NCBI GenBank assembly: GCA_028285345.1
Contig: JANQPT010000043.1
Coordinates: forward strand, 124,001-188,000
DNA from: Planctomycetales bacterium
GTDB taxonomy: Bacteria; Planctomycetota; Planctomycetia; Planctomycetales; Planctomycetaceae
DNA: 64,000 nt
Reading direction: 5' to 3'
How positions within the stretch are numbered: position 1 is the stretch's first letter; every line of letters begins with the position of its first letter. Both the position numbers and the translations under genes were made by a program. The notes under the pieces were generated by a model. It was not told where the DNA came from and did not search any database. It saw only the letters and a program-made list of their open reading frames with translations. Positions 35,140 to 43,754 of the stretch are shown here, in pieces.

Positions 35140-36441
35140 TTGCGGATTCGAGCGATCTTGCTGACCCTATCGCTGGCCGCTCTCGCCGGCATCTGTGCAG
35201 AATCACGAGCAGACGAGCGCTCTGCCGGCGATTTGGATGGCAAAGTCTCCGCGCTGATTGAACAGCTCGATGCCAATCGGCTCTCGGTTCGCCGAGACGC
35301 TGAACGTCAACTGCTCAAGCTTGGTCCCGCCGCACTGCGGCACTTTCCTCCTCCGGAACTCGTCTCCCGGCCTGGTGTCCGCCAAACCCTGAACCGGTTG
35401 CGGCTTCAGCTTGAACAACAACAAGCCCGCAGTTCGATCCAGCCGTCACACGTCATTCTGAACGGCCGGTTCTCACTTCGCGAATTGATTGCCGCAGTCG
35501 AAGAGCAGACCGGAAATCGTCTGAACGTCGTTGGGCTCTCCGATTCACAACAAAACCGCGAAATCGATATCACACTGAAGGAAGCAACCTTCTGGCAGGC
35601 AGTCGATACGATCGCGCGGAGATTTGACAGCGTCTGTCGCTTTCCCGATGGTTCCTCCTCGTTGCGAATCGAGCCGATCGATGAATCCAAACTCCGCCGG
35701 CCGGTCGCCGTGGCTTACTCAGGTCCGTTCCGCGTGACAGTGCAATCCGCACGTCGACGTCGAGAATTCAACGATGTGCGACTGATGATGGAGGTCTCTG
35801 TCGAGCCCCGCTTGCGGCCCTTGTTCCTCTCCTATGCCGCTGCTGACTGGACCGCCGCCACTCCAAACAGTCAACAACTAGCTTCGGCGAATCCAGGCGC
35901 GCAGTGGGAACTCTCCTTCGGTGATCGCGGCCGGTCGAGTGCTCTGAATCTGGACTTGGCCGGTGCGGACGAACCGCTGCAAACCATGAGCGTTCGCGGG
36001 AAAGTCAACATGGTCATCGCCGCCGGGACGGAGCCGATTCGGTTCTCGGATATTTTGGATGCCGAGGGAACCGCACGGCGACGCGGCGGGGTGACGGTGA
36101 CGCTCCAAGATGTCGATTCAAGTCCCACAAAGTCTGGGGAGAATGACTTGCGAATTCGCGCGGCGGTCGAGTATGACGCACAGGGGCCTGCATTTGAGTC
36201 GCATCGGACGTGGATTTACCACAACGACGTCTTTCTCGAGTCGCCCGACGGCAAGCGGATCAATTTCGGCGGAGGACAGCGAACGTCCTTCTCGCGCACA
36301 GCAGGTGTCTTGATCGAGTATCCCTTCCAGGGGCTTCCCAGCGATCTGAAAGATTACCGTTTCGTTTACGTCGCGCCGACGATGATTCTGGACAAAGTGC
36401 CGGTGAACATCGAGTTTGAGGATTTGCCAGTCCAGAACTGA
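35140..36441 (+). CDS. hypothetical exported protein, secretin-N-like segment
   Basis: 433 aa from a TTG at 35140 with AGGGGGAA upstream; no ATG suits the signal peptide (AILLTLSLAALAGICAESRA). Residues about 25-75 look like a helical HEAT-type segment (LIEQLDANRLSVRRDAERQLLKLGPAAL). Residues about 105-170 (FSLRELIAAVEEQTGNRLNVVGLSDSQQNREIDITLKEATFWQAVDTIARR) resemble the small N domains of secretins. The rest is beta-rich without a named family. Found alone, so any link to secretion is speculative. Confidence 0.75.
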   Translation: MRIRAILLTLSLAALAGICAESRADERSAGDLDGKVSALIEQLDANRLSVRRDAERQLLKLGPAALRHFPPPELVSRPGVRQTLNRLRLQLEQQQARSSIQPSHVILNGRFSLRELIAAVEEQTGNRLNVVGLSDSQQNREIDITLKEATFWQAVDTIARRFDSVCRFPDGSSSLRIEPIDESKLRRPVAVAYSGPFRVTVQSARRRREFNDVRLMMEVSVEPRLRPLFLSYAAADWTAATPNSQQLASANPGAQWELSFGDRGRSSALNLDLAGADEPLQTMSVRGKVNMVIAAGTEPIRFSDILDAEGTARRRGGVTVTLQDVDSSPTKSGENDLRIRAAVEYDAQGPAFESHRTWIYHNDVFLESPDGKRINFGGGQRTSFSRTAGVLIEYPFQGLPSDLKDYRFVYVAPTMILDKVPVNIEFEDLPVQN

Positions 36442-36563
36442 GACTATGCGAAATGTGAACTGGCTCACAGAATGCAGGCAGCCTGTGGAGAATGATTGCC
36501 GCATTCCGTCACACGCCAGGTGTACGGATTCTATTCTTACCCCCGCAGTACAAGGAACGACAC

Positions 36564-37055
36564 ATGGACAGCCGAGACGCCATCCGTCAATCAATGGGAA
36601 TCGCCGACATGGTTGCGCAGGGTTACCTGGGAGATCTGGAAGACGCCGATTTGTTGATCCGGCCGGTCGACGGAGCCAACCATATTGCGTGGCAACTGGG
36701 GCATTTGATCAACTCGGAGAATCAACTGGTTGGCAGCATCCGGCCCGGATCAATGCCGGAGTTGCCGGAAGGCTTTGCAGAGCAATACACCAAAGAGACG
36801 GCATCCGTTGACGATCCTGCAAAGTTCCACACCAAGGACCAATACCTGCAGATGCTCAAAGACCAGCGCGAAGCGACGCTCAGTCTGTTGGATCAGCTCA
36901 GCGACGAGGACTTGGACCAACCGGCTCCAGAACAATTTCGCGAGCACTTTCCCACCGTCGGCCACATCATGGCGCTGCAAGCGATTCACACGACGATGCA
37001 CGCAGGGCAGTGGACCGTGTTGAGACGGAAACTGGGTAAGCCGGTGCTGTTTTAA
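36564..37055 (+). CDS. DinB-family protein
   Basis: 163 aa from the ATG at 36564. The four-helix DinB fold is suggested by the metal-binding His pattern: NHIAWQLGHL near residue 42 and HTTMHAGQWTVLRRKLGKP at the end, with ATLSLLDQLSDEDLDQPAP between, typical of DinB_2 proteins. Members include metal-dependent thiol transferases, but most are uncharacterised. It is a single-gene unit, followed by a strong terminator. Confidence 0.88.
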   Translation: MDSRDAIRQSMGIADMVAQGYLGDLEDADLLIRPVDGANHIAWQLGHLINSENQLVGSIRPGSMPELPEGFAEQYTKETASVDDPAKFHTKDQYLQMLKDQREATLSLLDQLSDEDLDQPAPEQFREHFPTVGHIMALQAIHTTMHAGQWTVLRRKLGKPVLF

Positions 37056-37088
37056 GAAACGTGACACCTGCCGCCGATCGCAATAAAG

Positions 37089-37129
37089 AAAAACGACCGG
37101 GAAGCGTATTCCGCAACCCGGTCGTTTTT
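37089..37129. terminator. bidirectional rho-independent terminator
   Basis: AAAAACGACCGGG (37089-37101) pairs with CCCGGTCGTTTTT (37117-37129) around a 15-nt loop, followed by T and flanked by A-rich sequence on the left. It serves the DinB gene on the plus strand and the HtrA gene on the minus strand. Confidence 0.9.
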
Positions 37130-37167
37130 TCATCTGTGTCCCGCCTGCAGCGGGCTGCATCACTTGG

Positions 37168-38673
37168 TTACTTCTTCAACACGACGAAATCACGTCGGCC
37201 GTTGGGGTGACGGATGTGTAACAGGACACCTTTGTCAGTCCCATGTTCTTCCACCGCAGCCGCAAATTCCTTCGGCGTAGAGACCGGCACGAATTTCTTG
37301 CCGACCGTTTCGATGACCGTGCCGGGCTGCATTCGCTTCTCGGCGGCCGGGCTGTCCGGCTTGACGTCGGTAACCATCACGCCCCCGGCATCTTCGCCCA
37401 AGCCGAATTGCTCGGCGATCTCCGGAGTGATCGCCTGAACTTCCATCCCCCAGTCATCGAAGGACTTCGATTCCGGCTTCGGTTGCGGCTCGTCAACTTG
37501 GAAGTTTGTCTTCCGCAGGAAATCCTCCGGCATCGCTTCAGCGACCATCGTCAGCTTGACGCGTTCGCCGCCGCGAATGACTTCGATCGGATACGACTTG
37601 CCGATTTCCAATTCTTCCACAATCCGCTGCAGCTTCGGCGTGCTGGAAACCATTTGATCGTTCAATCGGACGATCACGTCGCCATTTTTCAGTTCGGCTT
37701 TTTCGGCCGGAGTTCCGCTGCGAACATCCGCCACGACAGCGCCTTCGCCGACCGGTGTTCCAAGCACGTCCGCCAGATCGCTGTCCACCGGCTTGATCAC
37801 GATGCCCAGATAGGCCCGTTGCACCTTGCCGTTCGCCATCAGTTGGCCGCCGACCCACTTGGCCATGTTCACCGGAATCGCAAAGCTGACCCCGTCGTAT
37901 CCGCCGCTGCGGGTCGAGATTGCCGTGTTAAGGCCGACGACCTCGCCTTTGAGGTTGATCAGCGGCCCGCCGCTGTTTCCAGGGTTAATTGCGGCGTCGG
38001 TTTGCAGGAAGTAGTCCCGCTCGGTAATGCCGTTGCTGCGGCCTTTCGCCGAAATGATTCCGGCGGTGACCGACATGTCCAATCCGAACGGGCTGCCGAT
38101 CGCCAGCACCCAATCGCCGACTTGAATCTCCTCGCTGTCGCCCATCGGCAACGCCTGCAGAGGCTCGTCCGCTTCAATTCTCAAAATCGCGATGTCCGAG
38201 CGCGAATCAAACTTGATATCCGTCGCTTCATATTCGCGGCCGTTCCGGAAACGGACGGTCACTTTTTCCGCATTACGAACCACGTGACTGTTGGTCATGA
38301 TCACACCGGACGGGTCGACCACAAATCCGGAACCGCGTCCATGTTGGCGCGGCATCGGACGCTGACCCCGCTGCCCGAAGTATCGCTTGAATCTGGGGTC
38401 ATCTTTGAACTGTTCTCCGAACGGCGATCCTTTAAAGAGTTCCTCGATTTGCGGAGCATTCGACATGCCGGCCCGAGAGACCGTTTCGATCGCCACGACG
38501 CTCCCCATGGCGTCCTTCGAGGCGTTTCGGAATGCCGTGGAAAGATCCTGCGCGCTCGCCAAGGGAGTGCTGTTGCCGTCCTGGCGCTGTGCCAAGACCG
38601 CTGCCGCTCCCACAAGACAGACGACGCCAAAGATCGCCGCCGTCCAATGTTTGTTGCTGCTCAGTTTATGCAT
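37168..38673 (-). CDS. Do/HtrA-family periplasmic serine protease with two PDZ domains
   Basis: 501 aa from the ATG at 38673, which opens a signal segment (TAAIFGVVCLVGAAAVLAQ); the longer frame has no features. The trypsin-like domain has catalytic His130 (IMTNSHVVRN), Asp160 (FDSRSDIAILRIEA) and Ser234 (AINPGNSGGPLINLKGEVVGLNTAI). PDZ1 follows at about 265-355 (YLGIVIKPVDSDLADVLG) and PDZ2 at about 400-490 (VMVTDVKPDSPAAEKRMQPGTVIE). It degrades or refolds misfolded envelope proteins. A glycine-poor Q-linker (PRFKRYFGQRGQRPMPRQHGRG) precedes the first strand, as in DegP-type loops. Transcription ends at the shared terminator. Confidence 0.95.
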   Translation of the reverse strand: MHKLSSNKHWTAAIFGVVCLVGAAAVLAQRQDGNSTPLASAQDLSTAFRNASKDAMGSVVAIETVSRAGMSNAPQIEELFKGSPFGEQFKDDPRFKRYFGQRGQRPMPRQHGRGSGFVVDPSGVIMTNSHVVRNAEKVTVRFRNGREYEATDIKFDSRSDIAILRIEADEPLQALPMGDSEEIQVGDWVLAIGSPFGLDMSVTAGIISAKGRSNGITERDYFLQTDAAINPGNSGGPLINLKGEVVGLNTAISTRSGGYDGVSFAIPVNMAKWVGGQLMANGKVQRAYLGIVIKPVDSDLADVLGTPVGEGAVVADVRSGTPAEKAELKNGDVIVRLNDQMVSSTPKLQRIVEELEIGKSYPIEVIRGGERVKLTMVAEAMPEDFLRKTNFQVDEPQPKPESKSFDDWGMEVQAITPEIAEQFGLGEDAGGVMVTDVKPDSPAAEKRMQPGTVIETVGKKFVPVSTPKEFAAAVEEHGTDKGVLLHIRHPNGRRDFVVLKK

Positions 38674-39407
38674 GTTCTTGACCCTTTCGTTCTTGGAATT
38701 CTGCCGATTCGTCTCCACTCCTGTCCGCGGACGTGAACGCACAACGACTTTGAACAGACAAGTCTCGAATGGACTGCGCTATTATATCCATCGGGTTTGA
38801 CCCGGCCAGATGTGTTTCTCAGCGCCCAAACTCGAAACCGCACCGGCCAACAGTCGCTCTTGTTGTCATTCCGTGATGCATCATATGTCGCCCGTGGTGA
38901 AGTGATTCTCTCGGCTGCCGGAATCGATGTTTCCTTTTTGACACACCGGCTTGACGAGTCTATTTACGAATTGAAATACCGCGGTTGTTGGATCGAAATC
39001 TGAACTTTTCCGCGCCTCTGTTCGGCACAAGCAGCCTAATATTTAGGCATCTATCTCATTTCCAAAGTGTCGACTAAGTTACCGCCTATGGCGCAACTCG
39101 AAACGGGTCTTGCCGCCACTGACTGAGATATGAGTTGGGGCGATATAGAACGCATTTTTGATACGTTACGATTGGGATTCTCCCTGAATCAGAACACAGA
39201 ACGGGAAAGTGGCTGTTGTTAAGACGACTTCTTTGAAATAGAATAGTGTAAGGACATTTCATTGCGATGGTCAGCCGAGCGATTCAGTCAGCAATTCGCT
39301 TGTCGTTGCCGTCGCCGGGCTCTCTCCTCATTTCCGTGTTCAGATCGCGAGCGTTCCATCCAGGGGGGCTTGCAACGTCACTTCATCCGCGCGACTGCTA
39401 ACAGCAG
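38674..39407. other. gene-free stretch between htrA-like gene and rnc
   Basis: No supported gene in about 730 bases. A 68-codon frame (38797-39003) has no ribosome site or motif. A 44-codon frame (39267-39401) ends 6 nt before rnc and could be a leader but has poor start context. A small palindrome, GCCTAA-TAT-TTAGGC, lies near 39035-39049. The stretch must hold the promoters of both genes. Confidence 0.5.
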
Positions 39408-40136
39408 ATGGCTGCTAATCAAGAACCATCGTTCGACGAAGAAGTCCTCCAACGTTGCGAGGAGGTTGTCGGTTATCAATTCGCCGATCGCGATGTGCTG
39501 CGAAACTGTTTAACACACGCATCGATCGCGTCCCACCGATTGGAGTCCAACGAGCGGCTGGAATTTTTGGGAGACGCGTTTCTGGGAGCGGTCGTCTGCG
39601 AGTTGCTCTACCTGCAGTTCCCCGAATACCCCGAAGGCGAATTGACGCGTATCAAGTCCATCGTGGTCAGCCGCAACACGTGTGCAAAGGTGAGTGAGGA
39701 ACTCGGTTTTCAGGACTTTTTACTCCTGGGACGCGGATTGAGTGTGCACGACTCGGTCCCCATGTCGGTGATGGCTGCTGTGCTGGAATCGATCATTGCC
39801 GGCGTTTACCTCGATGGAGGCTGGGAGCCCGCACGGCAACTCGTGCAGCGCATCATGGAGCCGGAAATCAAATCCGCCGCCGAAAGCCACCACGGGCGCA
39901 ACTACAAGAGCCTGCTGCAGCAACACACCCAAAAGGAGCTGGGAGCGACTCCGGTCTATAATCTGCTCGACGAACAGGGGCCGGATCATTCCAAGAGCTT
40001 CAAGGTCGCCGCCGTCATCGAGAACCGGCACTTCCCCGCCGCGTGGGGAATCACCAAAAAAGAGGCTGAGCAACGCGCCGCACACAATGCTCTGCACGAG
40101 TTACAGGGCAAAGAGATTCCGCATCAGTCGGAGTGA
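39408..40136 (+). CDS. rnc: ribonuclease III
   Basis: 242 aa, normal length. It cleaves double-stranded RNA (rRNA precursors, antisense duplexes). The catalytic signature NERLEFLGDAFLGAVV (residues 48-63) carries the Glu and Asp ligands; the second acidic site lies in VLESIIAGVYLDGG. The C-terminal dsRNA-binding domain covers about 165-238 (NYKSLLQQHTQKELGATPVYNLL through WGITKKEAEQRAAHNALHEL). No clear ribosome site precedes the ATG. It is not linked to era or other usual partners here. Confidence 0.96.
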   Translation: MAANQEPSFDEEVLQRCEEVVGYQFADRDVLRNCLTHASIASHRLESNERLEFLGDAFLGAVVCELLYLQFPEYPEGELTRIKSIVVSRNTCAKVSEELGFQDFLLLGRGLSVHDSVPMSVMAAVLESIIAGVYLDGGWEPARQLVQRIMEPEIKSAAESHHGRNYKSLLQQHTQKELGATPVYNLLDEQGPDHSKSFKVAAVIENRHFPAAWGITKKEAEQRAAHNALHELQGKEIPHQSE

Positions 40137-40350
40137 AACGACTGCTCCTGAAGTTGAGTCGTGCAGCCACGCCGCCGGCCGTTCCGCTTTACGCCGCTCT
40201 CGGTTTTGTACGGATCCTCACAGAGCGCTCCGCTCTGATCTGGCAGACTACAATCCATCCGAATCGGCTGCTATGATGCCGTCGCTTTCAACGAAGCACA
40301 CGGATGATTCTGTGGCCGTTCACTAACGAGACCAGTCTGTGAGGAGCGAA

Positions 40351-40845
40351 ATGAAAGAGTCAGAACTCAACCGGAGGGATTTCAGCAAACTGACGGCTGC
40401 CGCCTTCGGCGGAATGTTGGCCGGATCAGCCATCGGCTGCGGCGGCGGCGATGATGCAAAAGACAAGCCCGAATCCAAATCGCCTAAGGCCGATCTCGGC
40501 GCGGACTCGCCCGAAGGCGACGCCAAGACCGACGTCAGCCTGCTGATGAGCGAACCGCACGTCTGCCGCGGGTTGAACATGTGCAAGAACCAAGGCGCTA
40601 GCAAAATGAACGAGTGTGCGGGACAAGGCACATGCGCCACGGCGGAACATCACACTTGCCACTTTGCGAACAAGTGCAAAGGGCAGGGCGGTTGCGGCGA
40701 CACCGCCGGCCTCAACAGTTGCAGCGAGAAAGGCGAGTGCGGCGTGCCGCTGAATTCAGGCACATGGAAAAAGGTTCGCGCCAAGTTCGTAGAAGCCATG
40801 GAAGCCGAAGGGAAGAAAGTCGGCGAAGCTCCGGCGGCAGGTTGA
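40351..40845 (+). CDS. Cys-rich Tat lipoprotein, candidate MNIO (DUF692) substrate
   Basis: 164 aa from the ATG at 40351 (AGGAG 5 nt upstream; a GTG at 40339 is in frame). A twin-arginine signal (NRRDFSKLTAAAFGG) ends in SAIGC, a plausible lipobox with Cys30, then an acidic/Lys/Pro linker. Residues 72-130 hold nine cysteines at 72, 78, 89, 95, 103, 109, 115, 124 and 130: five C-x5-C units with Gly-rich spacers such as CAGQGTC, CKGQGGC and CSEKGEC. The tail GTWKKVRAKFVEAMEAEGKKVG is a predicted helix. The DUF692 gene starts 126 nt downstream. Family knowledge: MNIO enzymes oxidise cysteines in such precursors. Metal binding is inferred. Confidence 0.85.
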   Translation: MKESELNRRDFSKLTAAAFGGMLAGSAIGCGGGDDAKDKPESKSPKADLGADSPEGDAKTDVSLLMSEPHVCRGLNMCKNQGASKMNECAGQGTCATAEHHTCHFANKCKGQGGCGDTAGLNSCSEKGECGVPLNSGTWKKVRAKFVEAMEAEGKKVGEAPAAG

Positions 40846-40971
40846 TTGGCCGATCGATCCTCCAAGAGATTTGTCCCCCTGCAACCACCATGTTGCAATC
40901 GGGTTTAGTGCCCCGCTCGGTCGTGAACTCTACCGGCGGGGTTGTTTTGCATTTTCCTGGTTGAGCGCTGT

Positions 40972-41904
40972 ATGGCTGATTCTCGTTTGGGCTATCCCGA
41001 TCTCGGTTTCGGGCTGGGACTCCGCTCGGTGCACTATCCGTACATCCTCAAGCAGCGGCCCGATGTCGACTGGTTCGAGATCATCTCCGAGAACTACATC
41101 GATTCTCAGGGACGGCCGAGGATTGTGCTGGATCAAATCGCCGAGCTGTACCCGATCGTGATGCACGGCGTCTCGCTTTCGATCGGCAGCACCGATCCGC
41201 TCGATTTCGATTATCTATCGAAACTGAAACGGCTGGCCGCTGAAATCAACGCCGCCTGGATTTCCGACCACCTTTGCTGGACCGGCGTCGCCGGATTGAA
41301 TGCCCACGATTTGCTGCCGATTCCGCTCAACGAACAGACGCTCAAGCATGTGATCGGCCGGATTCGCACCGTGCAGGATTTCTTGGAACGTCCGCTGGTC
41401 TTGGAAAACCCCAGCAGCTACATCACCTTCGCCGCCTCGACCATCCCGGAATGGGAATTCCTCTCGCGAATGGCGGATGATACTGATTGTGGACTGCTGC
41501 TGGACGTCAACAACGTTTACGTCTCCTGCTTCAATCACGATCTCGATCCGCAGGAGTATCTCGCCAAAGTCCCCCATGAGCGGATCGTGCAATTCCACCT
41601 CGCCGGTCACACCAACTGCGGCACGCACATCATTGATACGCACGACGGGCATGTGCTCGACCATGTCTGGGAACTCTACCGTCAGATCTACCAATCGACG
41701 GGAGGCGTCTCGACACTTCTGGAGTGGGACGCGAAAATCCCGGAGTTCCCAGTGCTGCATGCGGAAGTGCTCAAAGCGCGGGAGCTGACCGCGCCGGATG
41801 GGCCGTCAAAGTCCCCCGCGATCGGAGAACGGCAATTGGAGGCTCATGCCACAGCGGCGACGGTGCCGCATCCTCTCTCTATCGTCGCCGCGGATGTGGA
41901 GTGA
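40972..41904 (+). CDS. DUF692/MNIO family multinuclear iron oxidative enzyme (BufB/MbnB-like)
   Basis: 310 aa from the ATG at 40972. MNIO proteins use two or three iron ions in a TIM barrel to modify cysteines of ribosomal peptides (methanobactin, bufferins). Likely metal ligands: His65 ([10 protein letters not shown]), Asp99-His100 (WISDHLCW), Glu145 (LVLENPSSY), Asp179/Asn181 ([11 protein letters not shown]), His209 (QFHLAGH), Asp225/His227 (IDTHDGHV) and Glu251 (LLEWD). The N-terminal [16 protein letters not shown] and [11 protein letters not shown] are standard. It follows the Cys-rich lipoprotein gene on the same strand. No DUF2063/BufC or MbnC-like partner is adjacent. A 30-residue low-complexity C-terminal tail is unusual. 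Confidence 0.93.
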   Translation: MADSRLGYPDLGFGLGLRSVHYPYILKQRPDVDWFEIISENYIDSQGRPRIVLDQIAELYPIVMHGVSLSIGSTDPLDFDYLSKLKRLAAEINAAWISDHLCWTGVAGLNAHDLLPIPLNEQTLKHVIGRIRTVQDFLERPLVLENPSSYITFAASTIPEWEFLSRMADDTDCGLLLDVNNVYVSCFNHDLDPQEYLAKVPHERIVQFHLAGHTNCGTHIIDTHDGHVLDHVWELYRQIYQSTGGVSTLLEWDAKIPEFPVLHAEVLKARELTAPDGPSKSPAIGERQLEAHATAATVPHPLSIVAADVE

Positions 41905-41958
41905 ATTCCGGCCAGGTAAGCGAACCATTTGCAGCGGTTTGGTGAACCAGCGATGAAG

Positions 41959-41989
41959 ACAGCCCGCCATCGCAATGACGGCGGGCTGT
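41959..41989. terminator. hairpin between the convergent MNIO and mini-cytochrome genes
   Basis: ACAGCCCGCC (41959-41968) pairs with GGCGGGCTGT (41980-41989) around an 11-nt loop. Only a weak T-stretch follows, but the position between two convergent stops suggests a shared terminator. Confidence 0.6.
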
Positions 41990-42025
41990 TGATCGCTTCA
42001 CTTGGTGGCGGCCAGTAACCGCAGT

Positions 42026-42400
42026 TTATGATTTCTTATGCTTCTTATGGCAATTGCCGCAGTTCGTCGCCTTTTTGAGCTCTTTGACGTCACTGGGATC
42101 ATTGACGGCGTCGTCGGCTCCGATGATGAGACGTGAAGTTAAGATTTTCCATGACTTCTGATCCCCTTTGGGCGGCGAATTGTCCGACATTGCGATGTAA
42201 AGTTCGAGCAGTTCCTCCCGCTCTTTTTTTGAGGCCTTTTCGCTGAGCACCTTCTTGTGCAGCCCGGACTTATGCGCGTCTTTCATCACTTCTTTAATCG
42301 TCTTCTTGGCTTTCTTCCCGCCTTCTTCCTCAGCCGTGGCTGCTGACCACAAGCCCGCAATCACCACCGCGGCCGCCAATACAGAAAATAATCTTAACAT
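42026..42400 (-). CDS. small exported Lys-rich protein with C-terminal CxxCH
   Basis: 124 aa from the ATG at 42400 (GGGAGAG upstream), opening a signal peptide (LFSVLAAAVVIAGLWSAATAEE). The mature part is strongly basic and helical (KKAKKTIKEVMKDAHKSGLHKK), then KKEREELLELYIAMSDNSPPKGDQKSWK. A single haem c motif CGNCH sits seven residues from the end, followed by KKHKKS. This resembles small planctomycete cytochrome-like proteins annotated as hypothetical. No distal Met ligand is obvious. It is convergent to the MNIO gene. Confidence 0.75.
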   Translation of the reverse strand: MLRLFSVLAAAVVIAGLWSAATAEEEGGKKAKKTIKEVMKDAHKSGLHKKVLSEKASKKEREELLELYIAMSDNSPPKGDQKSWKILTSRLIIGADDAVNDPSDVKELKKATNCGNCHKKHKKS

Positions 42401-42720
42401 GAGGACTCTCCCGGCTACCGTTGATATCGAATAGGCGTCCGCGACCATCACGGACCGCTCGACAACTCTGACTGCAGCATTCCTCACATCCGCAATCGCG
42501 CGATTGGCTATCGGCACCTAAATCGACCGGCGACTACTGACATCGCCTATCTTGTCCATGATTCGGTCGATTCGTCAAGCACTGAAACGCCATTCCCTCA
42601 CGAATCCCCCAAGGTTTTTTCCGGTGAACTGATCGAGAGTGATCGCCATGCAACCCGCCGCGCGAGTCGCCGCGACGATCGAACCGGCGAAACAACAAAC
42701 CGGTCTCCCTTGGCCGCGGA
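42401..42720. other. gene-free stretch
   Basis: About 320 bases between two minus-strand genes. Open frames crossing it are extensions of the neighbours' alternative frames without motifs. I see no repeat, RNA gene or clear terminator. Confidence 0.5.
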
Positions 42721-43497
42721 TCACCGCCGCAGTTGGGCCAGACCGACTTCCTTGACGCGGGAGTCGTCCCAGCGCTCCAGCCGACTGTATCTGGGATGTC
42801 GTGATTCCTTGTACGGATCATTCCGCGCTGTGTTGTAGCAACAAATGAACACCCACCGCGGATCGGCACTCTTGTTTTGGTCGGACCGGTGCAGCAAATT
42901 GCTGTGAAAGAACACTGCCGAGCCCGGCTCCAATTCACAGTAGACCAATTCCAGCCGCTCCAGCGCCGCTTCGACCCGTTCCGGATCGGCGCCGGTCTGG
43001 TCGCCGATATTGACGTGATTGACCCGCCCCATCAGGTGCGAGCCGCGCAGGACCTGCAAACAGCCGTTCGCTTGTGTGGCCCGATCGACGGCGATCATGC
43101 AACTGGCCATGTCGGGAAACAGACAGCCGTTGTCGTACCAATAGCCGTAGTCCTGGTGCCATGCCCACGCTCCGCCCACCAGCGGCTCTTTGAGAATCAT
43201 TTTGTGGTGATAGTGATAGACTTCGCCGCCCAGGAGTTGCTCCATGCGGTCGACGATACGCGGCGAGCGGACGATCGCGGCGTAGATGTCGTCGCCCAAG
43301 TCATTTCGCACCGCAAGTTGCACCGTACCCCCCTCGCCGTCGCGGCGCCCGGACGCGTCGGCGGCCAACTGTCGGTCCGACCGGGCAATCTGCTCCAGCA
43401 GCGCGATTTCCTCGTCGTCGAACAGATGCGGGATCACTAAAAATCCGTGCCGCTGAAACTCGGCCACCTCATCCTTTGTCAAAGTGTGACTTGCCAT
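42721..43497 (-). CDS. phytanoyl-CoA dioxygenase family protein (PhyH)
   Basis: 258 aa from the ATG at 43497. An Fe(II)/2-oxoglutarate oxygenase: the facial triad is His114-x-Asp116 in AWHQDYGYWYDNG and the distal His in VFFHSNLLHRSDQN, with an Arg for 2-oxoglutarate near ADPRWVFICCY. The N-terminal FQRHGFLVIPHLFDDEEI is the family's usual opening. Substrates range from phytanoyl-CoA to ectoine and small natural products; this one cannot be assigned. Cytoplasmic and monocistronic as far as seen. Confidence 0.93.
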   Translation of the reverse strand: MASHTLTKDEVAEFQRHGFLVIPHLFDDEEIALLEQIARSDRQLAADASGRRDGEGGTVQLAVRNDLGDDIYAAIVRSPRIVDRMEQLLGGEVYHYHHKMILKEPLVGGAWAWHQDYGYWYDNGCLFPDMASCMIAVDRATQANGCLQVLRGSHLMGRVNHVNIGDQTGADPERVEAALERLELVYCELEPGSAVFFHSNLLHRSDQNKSADPRWVFICCYNTARNDPYKESRHPRYSRLERWDDSRVKEVGLAQLRR

Positions 43498-43754
43498 CAA
43501 ATCGATTATTCCTCACGGTGTCCGTGCGCTGTGGAACTGCAACGATACACTGCGTAGAATTGCAGGCAGCGGCGCAGAATCTGCTTGTCTGACCATGATT
43601 ATCCCCTTTATACTCGATACAGTTCAAGGCGTAGGGTGGACCATGGAATGTTATCGTTCCAGGTCCCGGCAAATCACCCTTCACCAGCTTCATTTTAATG
43701 CGTTTCGCACGCGTCTCTTTTCCGCTCGTCTTCAAAAGACAGGAGCATGAACTC

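Noticed and set aside
37243-38736. 497-codon open frame on the plus strand across the HtrA gene
   Set aside because: It is antisense to a gene with catalytic triad and PDZ motifs. Its translation is rich in Arg/His/Asp without family features, a typical GC-rich shadow.
39267-39401. 44-codon frame directly before rnc as a leader peptide
   Set aside because: The Shine-Dalgarno-like AAGGA is too far from the ATG, and no regulatory hairpin or conserved motif is visible.
40351-40845. Cys-rich protein as a classical metallothionein or ferredoxin
   Set aside because: It has a Tat/lipoprotein signal, wide regular C-x5-C spacing and no CxxC or CxC clusters typical of those families.
42534-42938. 134-codon minus-strand frame beyond the PhyH stop
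   Set aside because: It overlaps the PhyH gene out of frame and has no recognisable features.
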